Positions 1 to 7,566 of a stretch of 64,000 nucleotides of DNA are shown in pieces. The DNA is from Spirochaetota bacterium (GTDB taxonomy: Bacteria; Spirochaetota; UBA4802; UBA5368): NCBI GenBank assembly GCA_004297825.1, contig SCSX01000093.1:1-64000 (forward strand). The letters run 5' to 3'. Below the pieces are notes generated by a model. The model made no database searches, was not told the origin of the DNA, and worked only from the letters and a program-made list of their open reading frames with translations. The position numbers and the translations under genes were made by a program. Numbering within the stretch: the first letter of the stretch is position 1; each line of letters begins with the position of its first letter.

Positions 1-1
1 C

Positions 2-193
2 TCCTACCTGGTGGCGATCGCCACGGACCGATATCTGGACGAAATATTGCAAGGCAAGAAAAACAGGCATAACTATGCAAAGTTTTCTCACTATGCCATC
101 GGCCGGAGGATTGAAAATGGCGTCATTTGCTGGGAATTGTACTGGGGAGACCCCGGCGACACGCCGAAGGGGAAGATACACCGACGTACATAA
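2..193 (+). CDS. C-terminal end of an unrecognised protein (partial)
   Basis: The frame is open from the left edge of the window and closes at a TAA at 191-193, giving a 63-residue hydrophilic tail. A GTG at 11 is in frame but has no ribosome-binding site, so the start probably lies outside the window. No family motif is recognisable; the visible residues include AIGRRIENG and CWELYWGD. It runs toward the TetR gene, with 135 bases between. It could also be spurious, because it is short and its only support is an uninterrupted frame. Confidence 0.3.
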   Translation, partial: SYLVAIATDRYLDEILQGKKNRHNYAKFSHYAIGRRIENGVICWELYWGDPGDTPKGKIHRRT

Positions 194-275
194 TACTCAT
201 TTCCCCCAAAAATTAATTCACACCTAAAAAATTCCCGGATATTCTTGACTATCTTACACCCCGCTGTACGCTTCC

Positions 276-296
276 TTCCTGTACGCGGTACAGGAA
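276..296. promoter_or_regulatory. Perfect 21-bp palindromic operator upstream of the TetR gene
   Basis: TTCCTGTAC at 276-284 and GTACAGGAA at 288-296 form a perfect inverted repeat around a 3-base centre (GCG). It lies 32 bases before the ATG at 329 and just downstream of a possible -35 box (TTGACT, 245-250). This is the usual place and shape for a TetR-family autoregulatory operator. That the neighbouring regulator binds here is inference. Confidence 0.7.
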
Positions 297-328
297 GCGT
301 GCTCATTTCGATCAGGGGCCGGGGGAAC

Positions 329-1030
329 ATGTCGGATATCAAGACTGCCAGGAAGAACAAGATCATAGAGACCGCCCTGCGGATATTCGCAGAGAAGGGG
401 TTCCAGGAGGCGACCATCTCCGAGATCGCGAAGGCTGCGGGCGTATCGGACGCGACCGTGTACGAGTACTTCAAGACGAAGGAGGAGCTGCTCTTCGTCA
501 TCCCGGAGAAGCTCACCGGGGACGCGCTGCGCGAGTTCCGCGAAAAGGTGCTCCCCTTCCTCCGGGGCACCGAGAACAAGCTCCGTGCGATCGTGCAGAC
601 CTACATGTCCCTCTACGAGCGCAACCCCCACTACTCGGCCCTGGTGATGCTCCAACTCAAAAGCAACCGGAACTTCCTGAAAACCAGTTCCTACGAACAG
701 ATCCGCGACGCTGCGCGTGAGCTTCTGGGATGTATTAAGGAAGGAATTGCGGACGGAACATTCAAAAAGAATATCGACCCCCTCCTGGTCCGTTCCATGA
801 TACTCGGAACGATCGAGCACCTGTGCGTCCGCTGGCATCTGCTGGGCTCGCCCTCGAACCTGGTGGATCATGTGGATCCCATCATCGAACTGGTGCTCGA
901 CGGCATTCGGGCCGATGCGCCCGTGCGGGAGGTGACGGTGCACCTGCATGTTTCGGGCGAGGGCGTGAAGGTGAACGATGTGTCCGCTGCCGGCACGTCA
1001 CGCGAGAAAAAAGGCACTGGTGAGAAATAG
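329..1030 (+). CDS. TetR/FadR-type transcriptional regulator
   Basis: This 233-residue protein has an N-terminal helix-turn-helix (about residues 10-55, with ATISEIAKAAGVSDATVYEY) typical of TetR-family repressors. A helical ligand-binding domain follows. The wording of the DNA-binding helix and of the C-terminal domain resembles the fatty-acid-responsive FadR group. I chose the ATG at 329 because GGGGGAAC sits just before it; a TTG at 245 would place the operator inside the gene. The palindrome at 276-296 suggests autoregulation. The acyl-CoA genes at 3892-9393 are plausible further targets, but I did not find the same palindrome in front of them. Confidence 0.88.
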   Translation: MSDIKTARKNKIIETALRIFAEKGFQEATISEIAKAAGVSDATVYEYFKTKEELLFVIPEKLTGDALREFREKVLPFLRGTENKLRAIVQTYMSLYERNPHYSALVMLQLKSNRNFLKTSSYEQIRDAARELLGCIKEGIADGTFKKNIDPLLVRSMILGTIEHLCVRWHLLGSPSNLVDHVDPIIELVLDGIRADAPVREVTVHLHVSGEGVKVNDVSAAGTSREKKGTGEK

Positions 1031-1345
1031 GCGGCCCGGTGAAAACGATCCCGAAAATCCCCGAAAAACCACGAAGAAAGACGCGCGCGCAGCACGCACG
1101 ACGGCGCAATGCACGACCGTACGTGCTTCATATTTTGATGCGTTTTTAAAGTCTTCTGGAATTATACTACAAAAAGTGTATACTGTCTAATGCGGGCACC
1201 GTAATCCCGGGTGTGTGGGTGTAATCTTCGTTTCATGGATATAAGCACATTCGCGTTAACCGGCGGACCGGAACTACGGGAAGCGGCGGGGGGATTTGAT
1301 GGACGATGCGGTTCATGGCATGGGTGAAAATCCGGGAGCAGGGGC
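1031..1345. other. Intergenic stretch without a recognisable feature
   Basis: About 315 bases separate the TetR gene from the receiver-kinase gene. Short open frames here have no ribosome-binding site or family signal. I see no convincing terminator hairpin or repeat. The only clear signal is the ribosome-binding site of the downstream gene (GGGAGCAGGGG near 1334-1344). Confidence 0.5.
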
Positions 1346-3190
1346 ATGATTATGGACGCCACCACCATTCTCCTCGTGGAAGATGAAATCATCATCGCGA
1401 TGCTGGAAAAGGAGCAGTTGGAAAGCCAGGGGTATAACGTCATCCATACGGCCCGTGGAGAAACCGCAATCGAAATATGCCGCGCCAATGCGGGCTCCAT
1501 TGACTTGATCCTCATGGACATCGACCTGGGAGCGGGTATTGACGGTGCCGAGGCGGCGGAAAGAATTCTTGCGGAATCGGACGTACCCATCGTATTTCTT
1601 TCCTCGCACACCGAGCCGGAGACAGTCGCAAAGACCGAAAGAATAACCTCGTACGGATACGTGGTTAAAAATTCCGGGATCACGGTGCTCGCCGCGTCGA
1701 TAAAGATGGCCCTCAAACTGCATAACGCCCACAAGAAAACAGCGGAACAGGCCGACATCACCGATCGCGCGCGCATGGAGGCGGAGCTCAATAAGACCAC
1801 GACGCTACTCGAGCAGGCCTTCGAGCAGTCCCCGGTTCCCATGGTGCTCGTGGCCATGCCGGGAGCGCTCATCCGCATCGTGAATCCCGCGTCCAGGAAG
1901 CTGCTCGGAATAACCGACGAGCCGTCCTTTATCGGCACCTCTTTACTCGATTACGTGCCGTCCTACCGGGATTTTGACGTGGATGGAAATCCGGGTTTGA
2001 TACGCGAACTGCCGCTTGCCCGCGCGCTGCGCGGTGAAAAGACGCTCAACGAGGAACACAGGCTCGTCCGCAAGGACGGAACGACCCGCTGGGCGCTGGT
2101 CAGCGGCGCACCCATATGCGGCGAGCGGGGCGACATACTCGCGGGCTACCTGATCATGACCGATATCACCGGGCGCAAGCGGGCGGAGGAGGCGCTGCGG
2201 GAGAACGAGGCGCACCTGCGGACGCTCCTCGACACCATACCCGACCTGGTGTGGCTGAAGGACGCGGAAGGTGTGTACCTGCACTGCAACAGGCGCTTCG
2301 AAAGCTTTTTCGGCGCGAAGGAAAGGGACATCGTGGGGAAAACCGACTACGATTTCGTCGAAAAGGACCTGGCCGATTTTTTCCGGCGGCACGACAACGC
2401 GGCGATGGCCGCGGGAAAGCCCACTATTAATGAAGAACGGATCACCTTCGCGGAAGACGGCCACGCGGAGATTCTCGAAACCATCAAGACGCCCATCTAC
2501 CGGAACGACGGACGGCTTATCGGCGTGCTGGGCGTCGGGCGGGATATAACCGGGCGCAAGGACGCGGACTCCAGGATCCAGAATTTGCTGGAGGAAAAAG
2601 ACCTTATCCTCAAAGAGGTGCACCATCGCATTATAAACAACATGAATGTCATCGGGAGCCTGCTCTCGGTTCAGGCGGATGCTATGGACGACCACGACCT
2701 GAAAAATGTCCTGTTGGACGCCGAGGGACGCGTGCAAAGCATGATGCTGCTGTATGACAAGCTCTACCGCTCCGAGGCGGTGGGCGAGGTTTCGGTCAGG
2801 GATTACCTCGCCACGCTTGTGGAGGAGATCGTCCGCATCTTTCCCGCCAGGACGCAGGTGAAGATCAGGACCGAGCTGGACGACATAACCTTGGGCGCAA
2901 GGACGCTCTCCCCGCTTGGGATAATCATCAATGAGCTTGTGACCAACGCGATGAAGTACGCGTTCGCGGGTCGCGGCAACGGGGTCATTCTCGTGAAAGC
3001 CTCACGGCGGAACGGCCGCATGGTCGTCACCTTCGAGGATGACGGGATCGGTATTCCGGATTCCGTTTTCCCGGAGGGTTCGCCCGGTTTCGGGCTCCAG
3101 CTTGTCGGCATTTTGGTTAAGCAGCTGAACGGGACCCTGGTCATCGAAAGGGGGGAAGGGACGAGATTTATCATCGAGTGTCCGATATGA
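1346..3190 (+). CDS. Receiver-PAS-PAS-histidine kinase (HisKA_2 type)
   Basis: This 614-residue signalling protein has no membrane segment and should be cytoplasmic. The N-terminal receiver (about residues 4-125) has ILLVEDE and a phospho-acceptor Asp58 in LILMDID. Two PAS domains follow (about 145-275 and 285-405, each ending in a GRK linker). Next is a HisKA_2 dimerisation helix with KEVHHRIINNMN, phospho-His about 426. The C-terminal ATPase domain shows NELVTNAMKYAF and the G-rich lids. The family usually has HHRxKNN, so Ile in place of Lys is a small deviation. Kinases with an N-terminal receiver usually work late in a phosphorelay or sense a soluble signal through PAS. A second in-frame ATG at 1352 is possible. 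No response regulator gene is adjacent. Confidence 0.9.
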   Translation: MIMDATTILLVEDEIIIAMLEKEQLESQGYNVIHTARGETAIEICRANAGSIDLILMDIDLGAGIDGAEAAERILAESDVPIVFLSSHTEPETVAKTERITSYGYVVKNSGITVLAASIKMALKLHNAHKKTAEQADITDRARMEAELNKTTTLLEQAFEQSPVPMVLVAMPGALIRIVNPASRKLLGITDEPSFIGTSLLDYVPSYRDFDVDGNPGLIRELPLARALRGEKTLNEEHRLVRKDGTTRWALVSGAPICGERGDILAGYLIMTDITGRKRAEEALRENEAHLRTLLDTIPDLVWLKDAEGVYLHCNRRFESFFGAKERDIVGKTDYDFVEKDLADFFRRHDNAAMAAGKPTINEERITFAEDGHAEILETIKTPIYRNDGRLIGVLGVGRDITGRKDADSRIQNLLEEKDLILKEVHHRIINNMNVIGSLLSVQADAMDDHDLKNVLLDAEGRVQSMMLLYDKLYRSEAVGEVSVRDYLATLVEEIVRIFPARTQVKIRTELDDITLGARTLSPLGIIINELVTNAMKYAFAGRGNGVILVKASRRNGRMVVTFEDDGIGIPDSVFPEGSPGFGLQLVGILVKQLNGTLVIERGEGTRFIIECPI

Positions 3191-3709
3191 CCGGCCGCTC
3201 GGCTGCGCCTGTAGCAGCAGGGGGGGCGATACGCGTACGGCGGTGATTGGCGCCGCGCGGTGCATCGTCTCCTCGCCTGTCCCGGTCCCGGGGGGATGAA
3301 GAACCGCTGTTATGGAAGGTGTATCGGCGCCAGCCCGCGATTTTGAGGCTGATTTTATAGTCGGCTCGTGGAAAGAATTATTGGCCGCGGATTTTCACGG
3401 ATTCGCACGGATTTCCATCTGAGGATGGAAGCGAACATGAATCAACACGCTTATCCGCGGTAATCCGCGAAAATCCGTGGCCTGATTTCAGAGTGCGCCC
3501 GTGGAAAAGATTATTAGCCGCGGATTGGCCGCCGATTCACACGTATTTTCCCGTAGACAGATGTGCTTCCACCACCATGAGGGCTTATCGGCCCCCCTAT
3601 CTCCTTCATTTGACCATAATAAAGGCATCAAATTACACGAATCGCTATAAATTTCCCCCGTAAAACATAGTCACACTGGTAAATTTTCAATAAAATCATA
3701 CTTTTAGCC
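3191..3709. repeat. Intergenic region with imperfect inverted and direct repeats
   Basis: The gap between the kinase and the dehydratase gene contains no gene. A 21-base arm at 3383-3403 (starting GGCCGCGGATTTTCACGG) pairs with 3462-3482 as an inverted repeat with about two mismatches. A third, direct copy of the TGGAAA...CCGCGGATT segment lies near 3500-3526. These CGCGGATT-rich repeats resemble in style, but not in sequence, the palindromic repeats at 5458-5526 and 6447-6525. They are most likely dispersed non-coding repeats. Further on, ATAGTCACACTGGT (3667-3680) recurs as ATAGTCATACTTGT (3729-3742), possibly an operator pair. Confidence 0.5.
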
Positions 3710-3747
3710 AAATCTATGTTGACAAAAAATAGTCATACTTGTTTTAT
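3710..3747 (+). promoter_or_regulatory. Probable promoter of the dehydratase gene
   Basis: A consensus -35 box TTGACA lies at 3719-3724, followed after 17 bases by TTTTAT at 3742-3747, a 4/6 match to a -10 box. The preceding AAATCTATG matches the AAATCCATG in front of the TTGACG boxes at 40482-40497 and 42992-43007 on the other strand. This suggests a shared extended promoter element. Transcription would start about 140 bases before the ATG at 3892. Confidence 0.5.
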
Positions 3748-3891
3748 TGGGATATGATTTATACCGGATAAAGGAATTGAATTCCAAATCCGGTGCTTCA
3801 CGGGTTTTCACGTGTCAGGGGAGGGGTCAGAGCCCCTGAGGACTGGGAAAATCCGGAGCGTCACTCCAAAACCGGCTCAAAGGAGCGAGGA

Positions 3892-5382
3892 ATGAGAACA
3901 AGAGAACAATACATGCAGGGTCTGCAGAAGATGCGCAAGAACCTCTACTACAACGGCTCCAAAATAGACCGCGTGAGCGAGCCGCAGATGCACGCACTCA
4001 ACGTCATGGGCGTCACCTTCGACGCGGCCTCCGATCCCGAGCTCAAGGACCTGTGCACCGCGACCTCACATCTTTCGGGGAACACGATCAACCGGTTCAA
4101 CCACATTCACCAGAACACCGACGACCTTCACCGGAAGCAGAACATGACGCGCGCCCTCTGCCGCAAGGTGGGCTACTGCATCCAGCGCTGCATGGGCATC
4201 GACGGCACCAACGCGATCAACGCGGCCTCCTTCGAGGCCGACAAGATCCGGCCGGGGGAGACGAACTATCACCAGAACTTTTTGAAGTGGCTGCGCTACT
4301 TCCAGGACAACGACCTCGTGGGATCCTGCGCGCAGACCGACATGAAGGGCGAGCGCCTGAAGCGCCCCAAGGACCAGACCGATCCCGATATGTACGTGCA
4401 CGTGGTCGAGAAGAAGAGCGACGGCATCGTGGTGCGCGGGTGCAAGCTCCATATCTCCGAGGCCTCAATCGCCGACGAGCTGCTCGTGATTCCCACCAGG
4501 GCACTGGGCCCCGATGAAAAGGAATACGCGGTCGCCTTCGCCGTCCCGGCCGACCACGAGGGCGTAAAACAGGTCGTGCATGTGCACCCGCAGCGTTCGC
4601 GCGAGCACTACAAGCGCGGCATGGATATAGGCTATACTGACTCGTACATCATCCTGGACGACTGCTTCGTTCCCTGGGACCGCGTGTTCCTGTGCGGGGA
4701 GAACGACCACGGCGGGATGTGCGCGCTCCTGTTCGCGCTCTTCCACCGTCACAGCTATTCCGGATGTAAGCCCGCGGTGGGCGACGTGTACCTGGGGTTG
4801 GCGTCGCTCGCGGCCCGGCACAACGGGGTCTTCAAGGCGCCGCACATCAAGGAGATGCTCGCCGAGTTCATCAAGACCACGGAGCTGGGATACGCCGCCG
4901 GGTTCACCGCCTCCGCGCTCGGGAAGCCCGAGGTCTACATTCCCGGCCTGGGCCCCGTGCCCTACGGTCCCGGGAGCTGCATACCCAATTCCATCTACGC
5001 GAACGTGGGCCGATGCCTTACCGGCGAGGCCGTGTTCGAGGAAAAGGAGATGCTCTGCAACATCGCGGGCGGTTTGCCCTCGACCTTCCCCTACGAGAAG
5101 GATTTAATGAACCCGGAGATCAAACCGCTGCTCGAGAAGTATCTGAAAAGGAACCCGAACATGTCGGTGGATGAGCAGATCAAGTTCTGGATGTTCTACG
5201 CGGACTACACGTGCTCGTCGCTGGCGGGCGCGATGGATTATGGCAACTATCACGGCGGCGGCTCGCCCATCATGGAGCAGATCGCGATCACGTCGCAGTA
5301 CGACATCAAGTCGAGGGAGCACCTGGTCAACTACCTCGCGGGCATCGAGAAGCTCAAGCCGGGTACGATAACGAAGTTCTGA
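3892..5382 (+). CDS. 4-hydroxybutyryl-CoA dehydratase / 4-HPA hydroxylase family enzyme
   Basis: This 496-residue protein belongs to the HpaB/AbfD flavoprotein superfamily. Four residues needed to bind the [4Fe-4S] cluster of clostridial 4-hydroxybutyryl-CoA dehydratase (Cys99, Cys103, His292, Cys299 there) are present with the same spacing: Cys96 and Cys100 in YCIQRCMG, His285 and Cys292 in HRHSYSGC. The oxygen-dependent hydroxylases of the family lack this cluster. The enzyme therefore most likely performs radical dehydration or isomerisation of a hydroxyacyl-CoA, using FAD plus the cluster, in an anaerobe. The ATG at 3892 follows AAGGAGCGAGGA; an upstream frame from 3793 lacks such a site. 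The SDR, 3-hydroxyacyl-CoA dehydrogenase and acyl-CoA synthetase downstream fit a CoA-thioester pathway, perhaps toward crotonyl-CoA. The exact substrate cannot be read from sequence. Confidence 0.88.
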   Translation: MRTREQYMQGLQKMRKNLYYNGSKIDRVSEPQMHALNVMGVTFDAASDPELKDLCTATSHLSGNTINRFNHIHQNTDDLHRKQNMTRALCRKVGYCIQRCMGIDGTNAINAASFEADKIRPGETNYHQNFLKWLRYFQDNDLVGSCAQTDMKGERLKRPKDQTDPDMYVHVVEKKSDGIVVRGCKLHISEASIADELLVIPTRALGPDEKEYAVAFAVPADHEGVKQVVHVHPQRSREHYKRGMDIGYTDSYIILDDCFVPWDRVFLCGENDHGGMCALLFALFHRHSYSGCKPAVGDVYLGLASLAARHNGVFKAPHIKEMLAEFIKTTELGYAAGFTASALGKPEVYIPGLGPVPYGPGSCIPNSIYANVGRCLTGEAVFEEKEMLCNIAGGLPSTFPYEKDLMNPEIKPLLEKYLKRNPNMSVDEQIKFWMFYADYTCSSLAGAMDYGNYHGGGSPIMEQIAITSQYDIKSREHLVNYLAGIEKLKPGTITKF

Positions 5383-5440
5383 GGCACGATTATGTTGCAC
5401 CACGCTTTACGGAAAGCGAGATGAGGAGATGGGGGGAGAT

Positions 5441-5530
5441 TGACGGGATAAGGAAGCAACCGCGAATAGACGCGAATAAACGCTAATGATTGCAGGATTC
5501 GCGTTTATTCGCGTGCATTGGCGGTTAATC
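5441..5530. repeat. Dispersed palindromic repeat, copy 1
   Basis: Two arms at 5458-5483 (AACCGCGAATAGACGCGAAT...) and 5501-5526 form a long imperfect inverted repeat around a 17-base centre. The same element, with the flanking GGAAGCAACC and TTAATCCGCC, occurs at 6441-6525 and on the opposite strand at 43175-43262. It lies between the dehydratase and SDR genes, where it could fold in RNA. No coding role is apparent. Confidence 0.75.
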
Positions 5531-5609
5531 CGCCTTTTCCAGGATTTCATTACTTCCCAATCTCCACCTCTCCCTTTCCTTTATGCCTTACTAATGAAAG
5601 GAGCATGAT

Positions 5610-6374
5610 ATGGAAAAAATCGGATTTCGTCTGGACGGGAAAATCGCGCTGGTGACGGGGGCGAGCCGCGGGATAGGCGAGGCGATCGCGCTCACGCTCG
5701 CGGATTACGGCGCGCACTGCATACTGGTGAGCCGGAAGGCCGACGCGCTGGAGGGCGTCGCGAAAAAGATCGCCGCGCGCGGCGGAAGCGCCGAGGTGAT
5801 GGCCTGCAACGTGGGTGACCTGGCGAAGATCGGCGAGCTCTACGCGCAGATAAAGCAGCGGTTCGGGAAGCTTCACATTCTCATCAACAACGCCGCGACG
5901 AACCCGTACTTCGGAGAGATGACCGGCGCGGACGAGGCGGTGTGGGAGAAGACCTTCGACGTGAACCTCAAGGGACCCTTCTTCCTTATAAAGCACGCCG
6001 TCGAACTGATGACCGAGTCCGGCGGCGGCGCGATCGTGAATGTCTCTTCGGTGAACGGCGTGAAGCCGGCGCCCTACCAGGGGATATACTCGATCACGAA
6101 GGCCGGGCTCATCTCGATGACCCAGGGATTCGCCAAGGAGCTCGCGGCCCGCAACATCCGGGTGAACGCGCTACTGCCGGGCCTCGTGGACACGCACTTC
6201 TCCAAGGCGATCATGCAGAACGAGGACATCCACAATTTCGCGATAAAGAGCATTCCCATGAACAGGCACGCGGTCCCCGGCGAGATCGCCGGCGCGGTCC
6301 TGTACATGGTATCGGACGCGGCGTCGTTCACGACGGGCGCGAGTTTCGTGGTGGACGGCGGCGCGCTCGCGTGA
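5610..6374 (+). CDS. Short-chain dehydrogenase/reductase (SDR)
   Basis: This 254-residue classical SDR shows the NAD(P)-binding TGASRGIG at about residues 16-23 and the NNAAT structural motif at 93-97. The catalytic Ser147, Tyr160 and Lys164 lie in NVSS and YSITK. The C-terminal DGGALA is typical of FabG-like oxidoreductases that act on 3-oxoacyl or small alcohol substrates. A good ribosome-binding site (GAAAGGAGC) precedes the ATG. It sits between two copies of the dispersed repeat, so it may form its own transcript. Given the flanking CoA enzymes, a role in oxidising or reducing a hydroxyacyl intermediate is plausible, but the specific substrate is unknown. Confidence 0.9.
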   Translation: MEKIGFRLDGKIALVTGASRGIGEAIALTLADYGAHCILVSRKADALEGVAKKIAARGGSAEVMACNVGDLAKIGELYAQIKQRFGKLHILINNAATNPYFGEMTGADEAVWEKTFDVNLKGPFFLIKHAVELMTESGGGAIVNVSSVNGVKPAPYQGIYSITKAGLISMTQGFAKELAARNIRVNALLPGLVDTHFSKAIMQNEDIHNFAIKSIPMNRHAVPGEIAGAVLYMVSDAASFTTGASFVVDGGALA

Positions 6375-6440
6375 TACCGGTCTGTAAACGATGCTTTACG
6401 GAAACGGAGATAAGGAGATAAAGGCAAGGGTAAAGGCGAT

Positions 6441-6525
6441 GGAAGCAACCGCGAATAGACGCGAATAAACGCTAATGATTGCAGGATTCGCGTTCATTCG
6501 CGTGCATTGGCGGTTAATCCGCCTT
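6441..6525. repeat. Dispersed palindromic repeat, copy 2
   Basis: This is nearly identical to copy 1 (5441-5530) over about 80 bases. It differs mainly by one base in the right arm (CGTTCATTCG instead of CGTTTATTCG) and at the ends. It lies in the gap between the SDR and the 3-hydroxyacyl-CoA dehydrogenase genes, again in the + orientation. The similarity extends weakly upstream into GCTTTACGGAAA. Confidence 0.75.
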
Positions 6526-6588
6526 TTCTAAGATTTCATCACCTCTCAATCTCCATATCTCATATTCTTGCACACTAGGGGAAGGCAC

Positions 6589-7503
6589 ATGAATATCGAC
6601 GATGTAAAAAAGGTTCTCATTATCGGCGCGGGTACCATGGGGCAGCAGATCGGCGTGACGTGCGCGATGGCCGGTTACGAGGTGGCGATATACGACATCA
6701 AGGAGGAGGCGCTCGCCACCGCGACGAAGCGGATCGGGAAGCTCCTAGATGGGTTCGTCGCCTTCAAGAAGATCACCCGGGAGGAGGCGGATGCGGCGCT
6801 CGGGCGGATATGGACCACGACCGACCCCGCGCTGGCCGCGAAAGGCGCCCACCTCGTGAGCGAAAGCGTGCCCGAAAACCCGGACATCAAGAAGAAGATT
6901 TTCGCGCAGTTCAACGAGCTCTGCCCCCCGGAAACCGTATTCACCACGAACTCGTCGACGCTCCTTCCCTCCATGATCGCGGCGGCCACGGGAAGGCCCG
7001 ACAAATTTCTCGCCTATCACTTTCACGATATACGGATGACGAACGTTGTAGACGTCATGCCTCACAAGGGAACGTCGCCGGAGGCGGTCGAGCTCGTCCG
7101 CCGGTTCGCGCTCAAGACCGGCCAGGCGCCCATCGTGCTCGCAAAGGAGCACTCGGGCTACGTGTTCAACGCGATGATCGGGGCGGTGTTCTTCTCGGCC
7201 CAGTCGCTTGCGTCCAACGGGGTGGCCGCGGTCGAAGACATCGACCGCGCGTGGATGGGGGTGACACACATGCCGTTCGGGCCGTTCGGCATGATGGACA
7301 GCGTGGGGCTGGAGACCGTATGGCACATAACGCACTACTGGGCCGAGCGCCACAAGGATCCGCAGGCGAAGAAGAACGCCGATTTCGTGAAGGATTGGGT
7401 CGACCGGGGGCGCCTGGGACAGAAAACCGGGGGCGGCTTCTACGAGTACCCGGACCCCGCGTTCGGCAAGCCGGGCTTTCTCTCGGGCGGAAAGAAGGAA
7501 TAG
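6589..7503 (+). CDS. 3-hydroxyacyl-CoA dehydrogenase family protein
   Basis: This 304-residue protein has the N-terminal Rossmann fold with GAGTMG at about residues 13-18. It also has the family's ES(V)PEN and NSSTL segments, and a C-terminal helical 3HCDH domain ending with GQKTGGGFYEY. These enzymes oxidise L-3-hydroxyacyl-CoA with NAD+ in beta-oxidation or butyrate-type pathways. The usual HFFNP segment around the catalytic histidine reads HFHDI here, so the protein is a divergent member and could act on another hydroxy acid. The ATG at 6589 follows GGGGAAGG. It lies 63 bases before the acyl-CoA synthetase and may be co-transcribed with it. Confidence 0.87.
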   Translation: MNIDDVKKVLIIGAGTMGQQIGVTCAMAGYEVAIYDIKEEALATATKRIGKLLDGFVAFKKITREEADAALGRIWTTTDPALAAKGAHLVSESVPENPDIKKKIFAQFNELCPPETVFTTNSSTLLPSMIAAATGRPDKFLAYHFHDIRMTNVVDVMPHKGTSPEAVELVRRFALKTGQAPIVLAKEHSGYVFNAMIGAVFFSAQSLASNGVAAVEDIDRAWMGVTHMPFGPFGMMDSVGLETVWHITHYWAERHKDPQAKKNADFVKDWVDRGRLGQKTGGGFYEYPDPAFGKPGFLSGGKKE

Positions 7504-7566
7504 ACGGAGGCGGAATTACAGCGCGCACAAGGAAATACAAATATACATTTTTCAGGAGGTCACCCG

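Noticed and set aside
5441-6525. CRISPR-like array from regularly repeated CGCGAATA words
   Set aside because: Only two copies are near each other, about 1 kb apart with a gene between, and the element is an inverted repeat of 80 bases rather than a short direct repeat with spacers.
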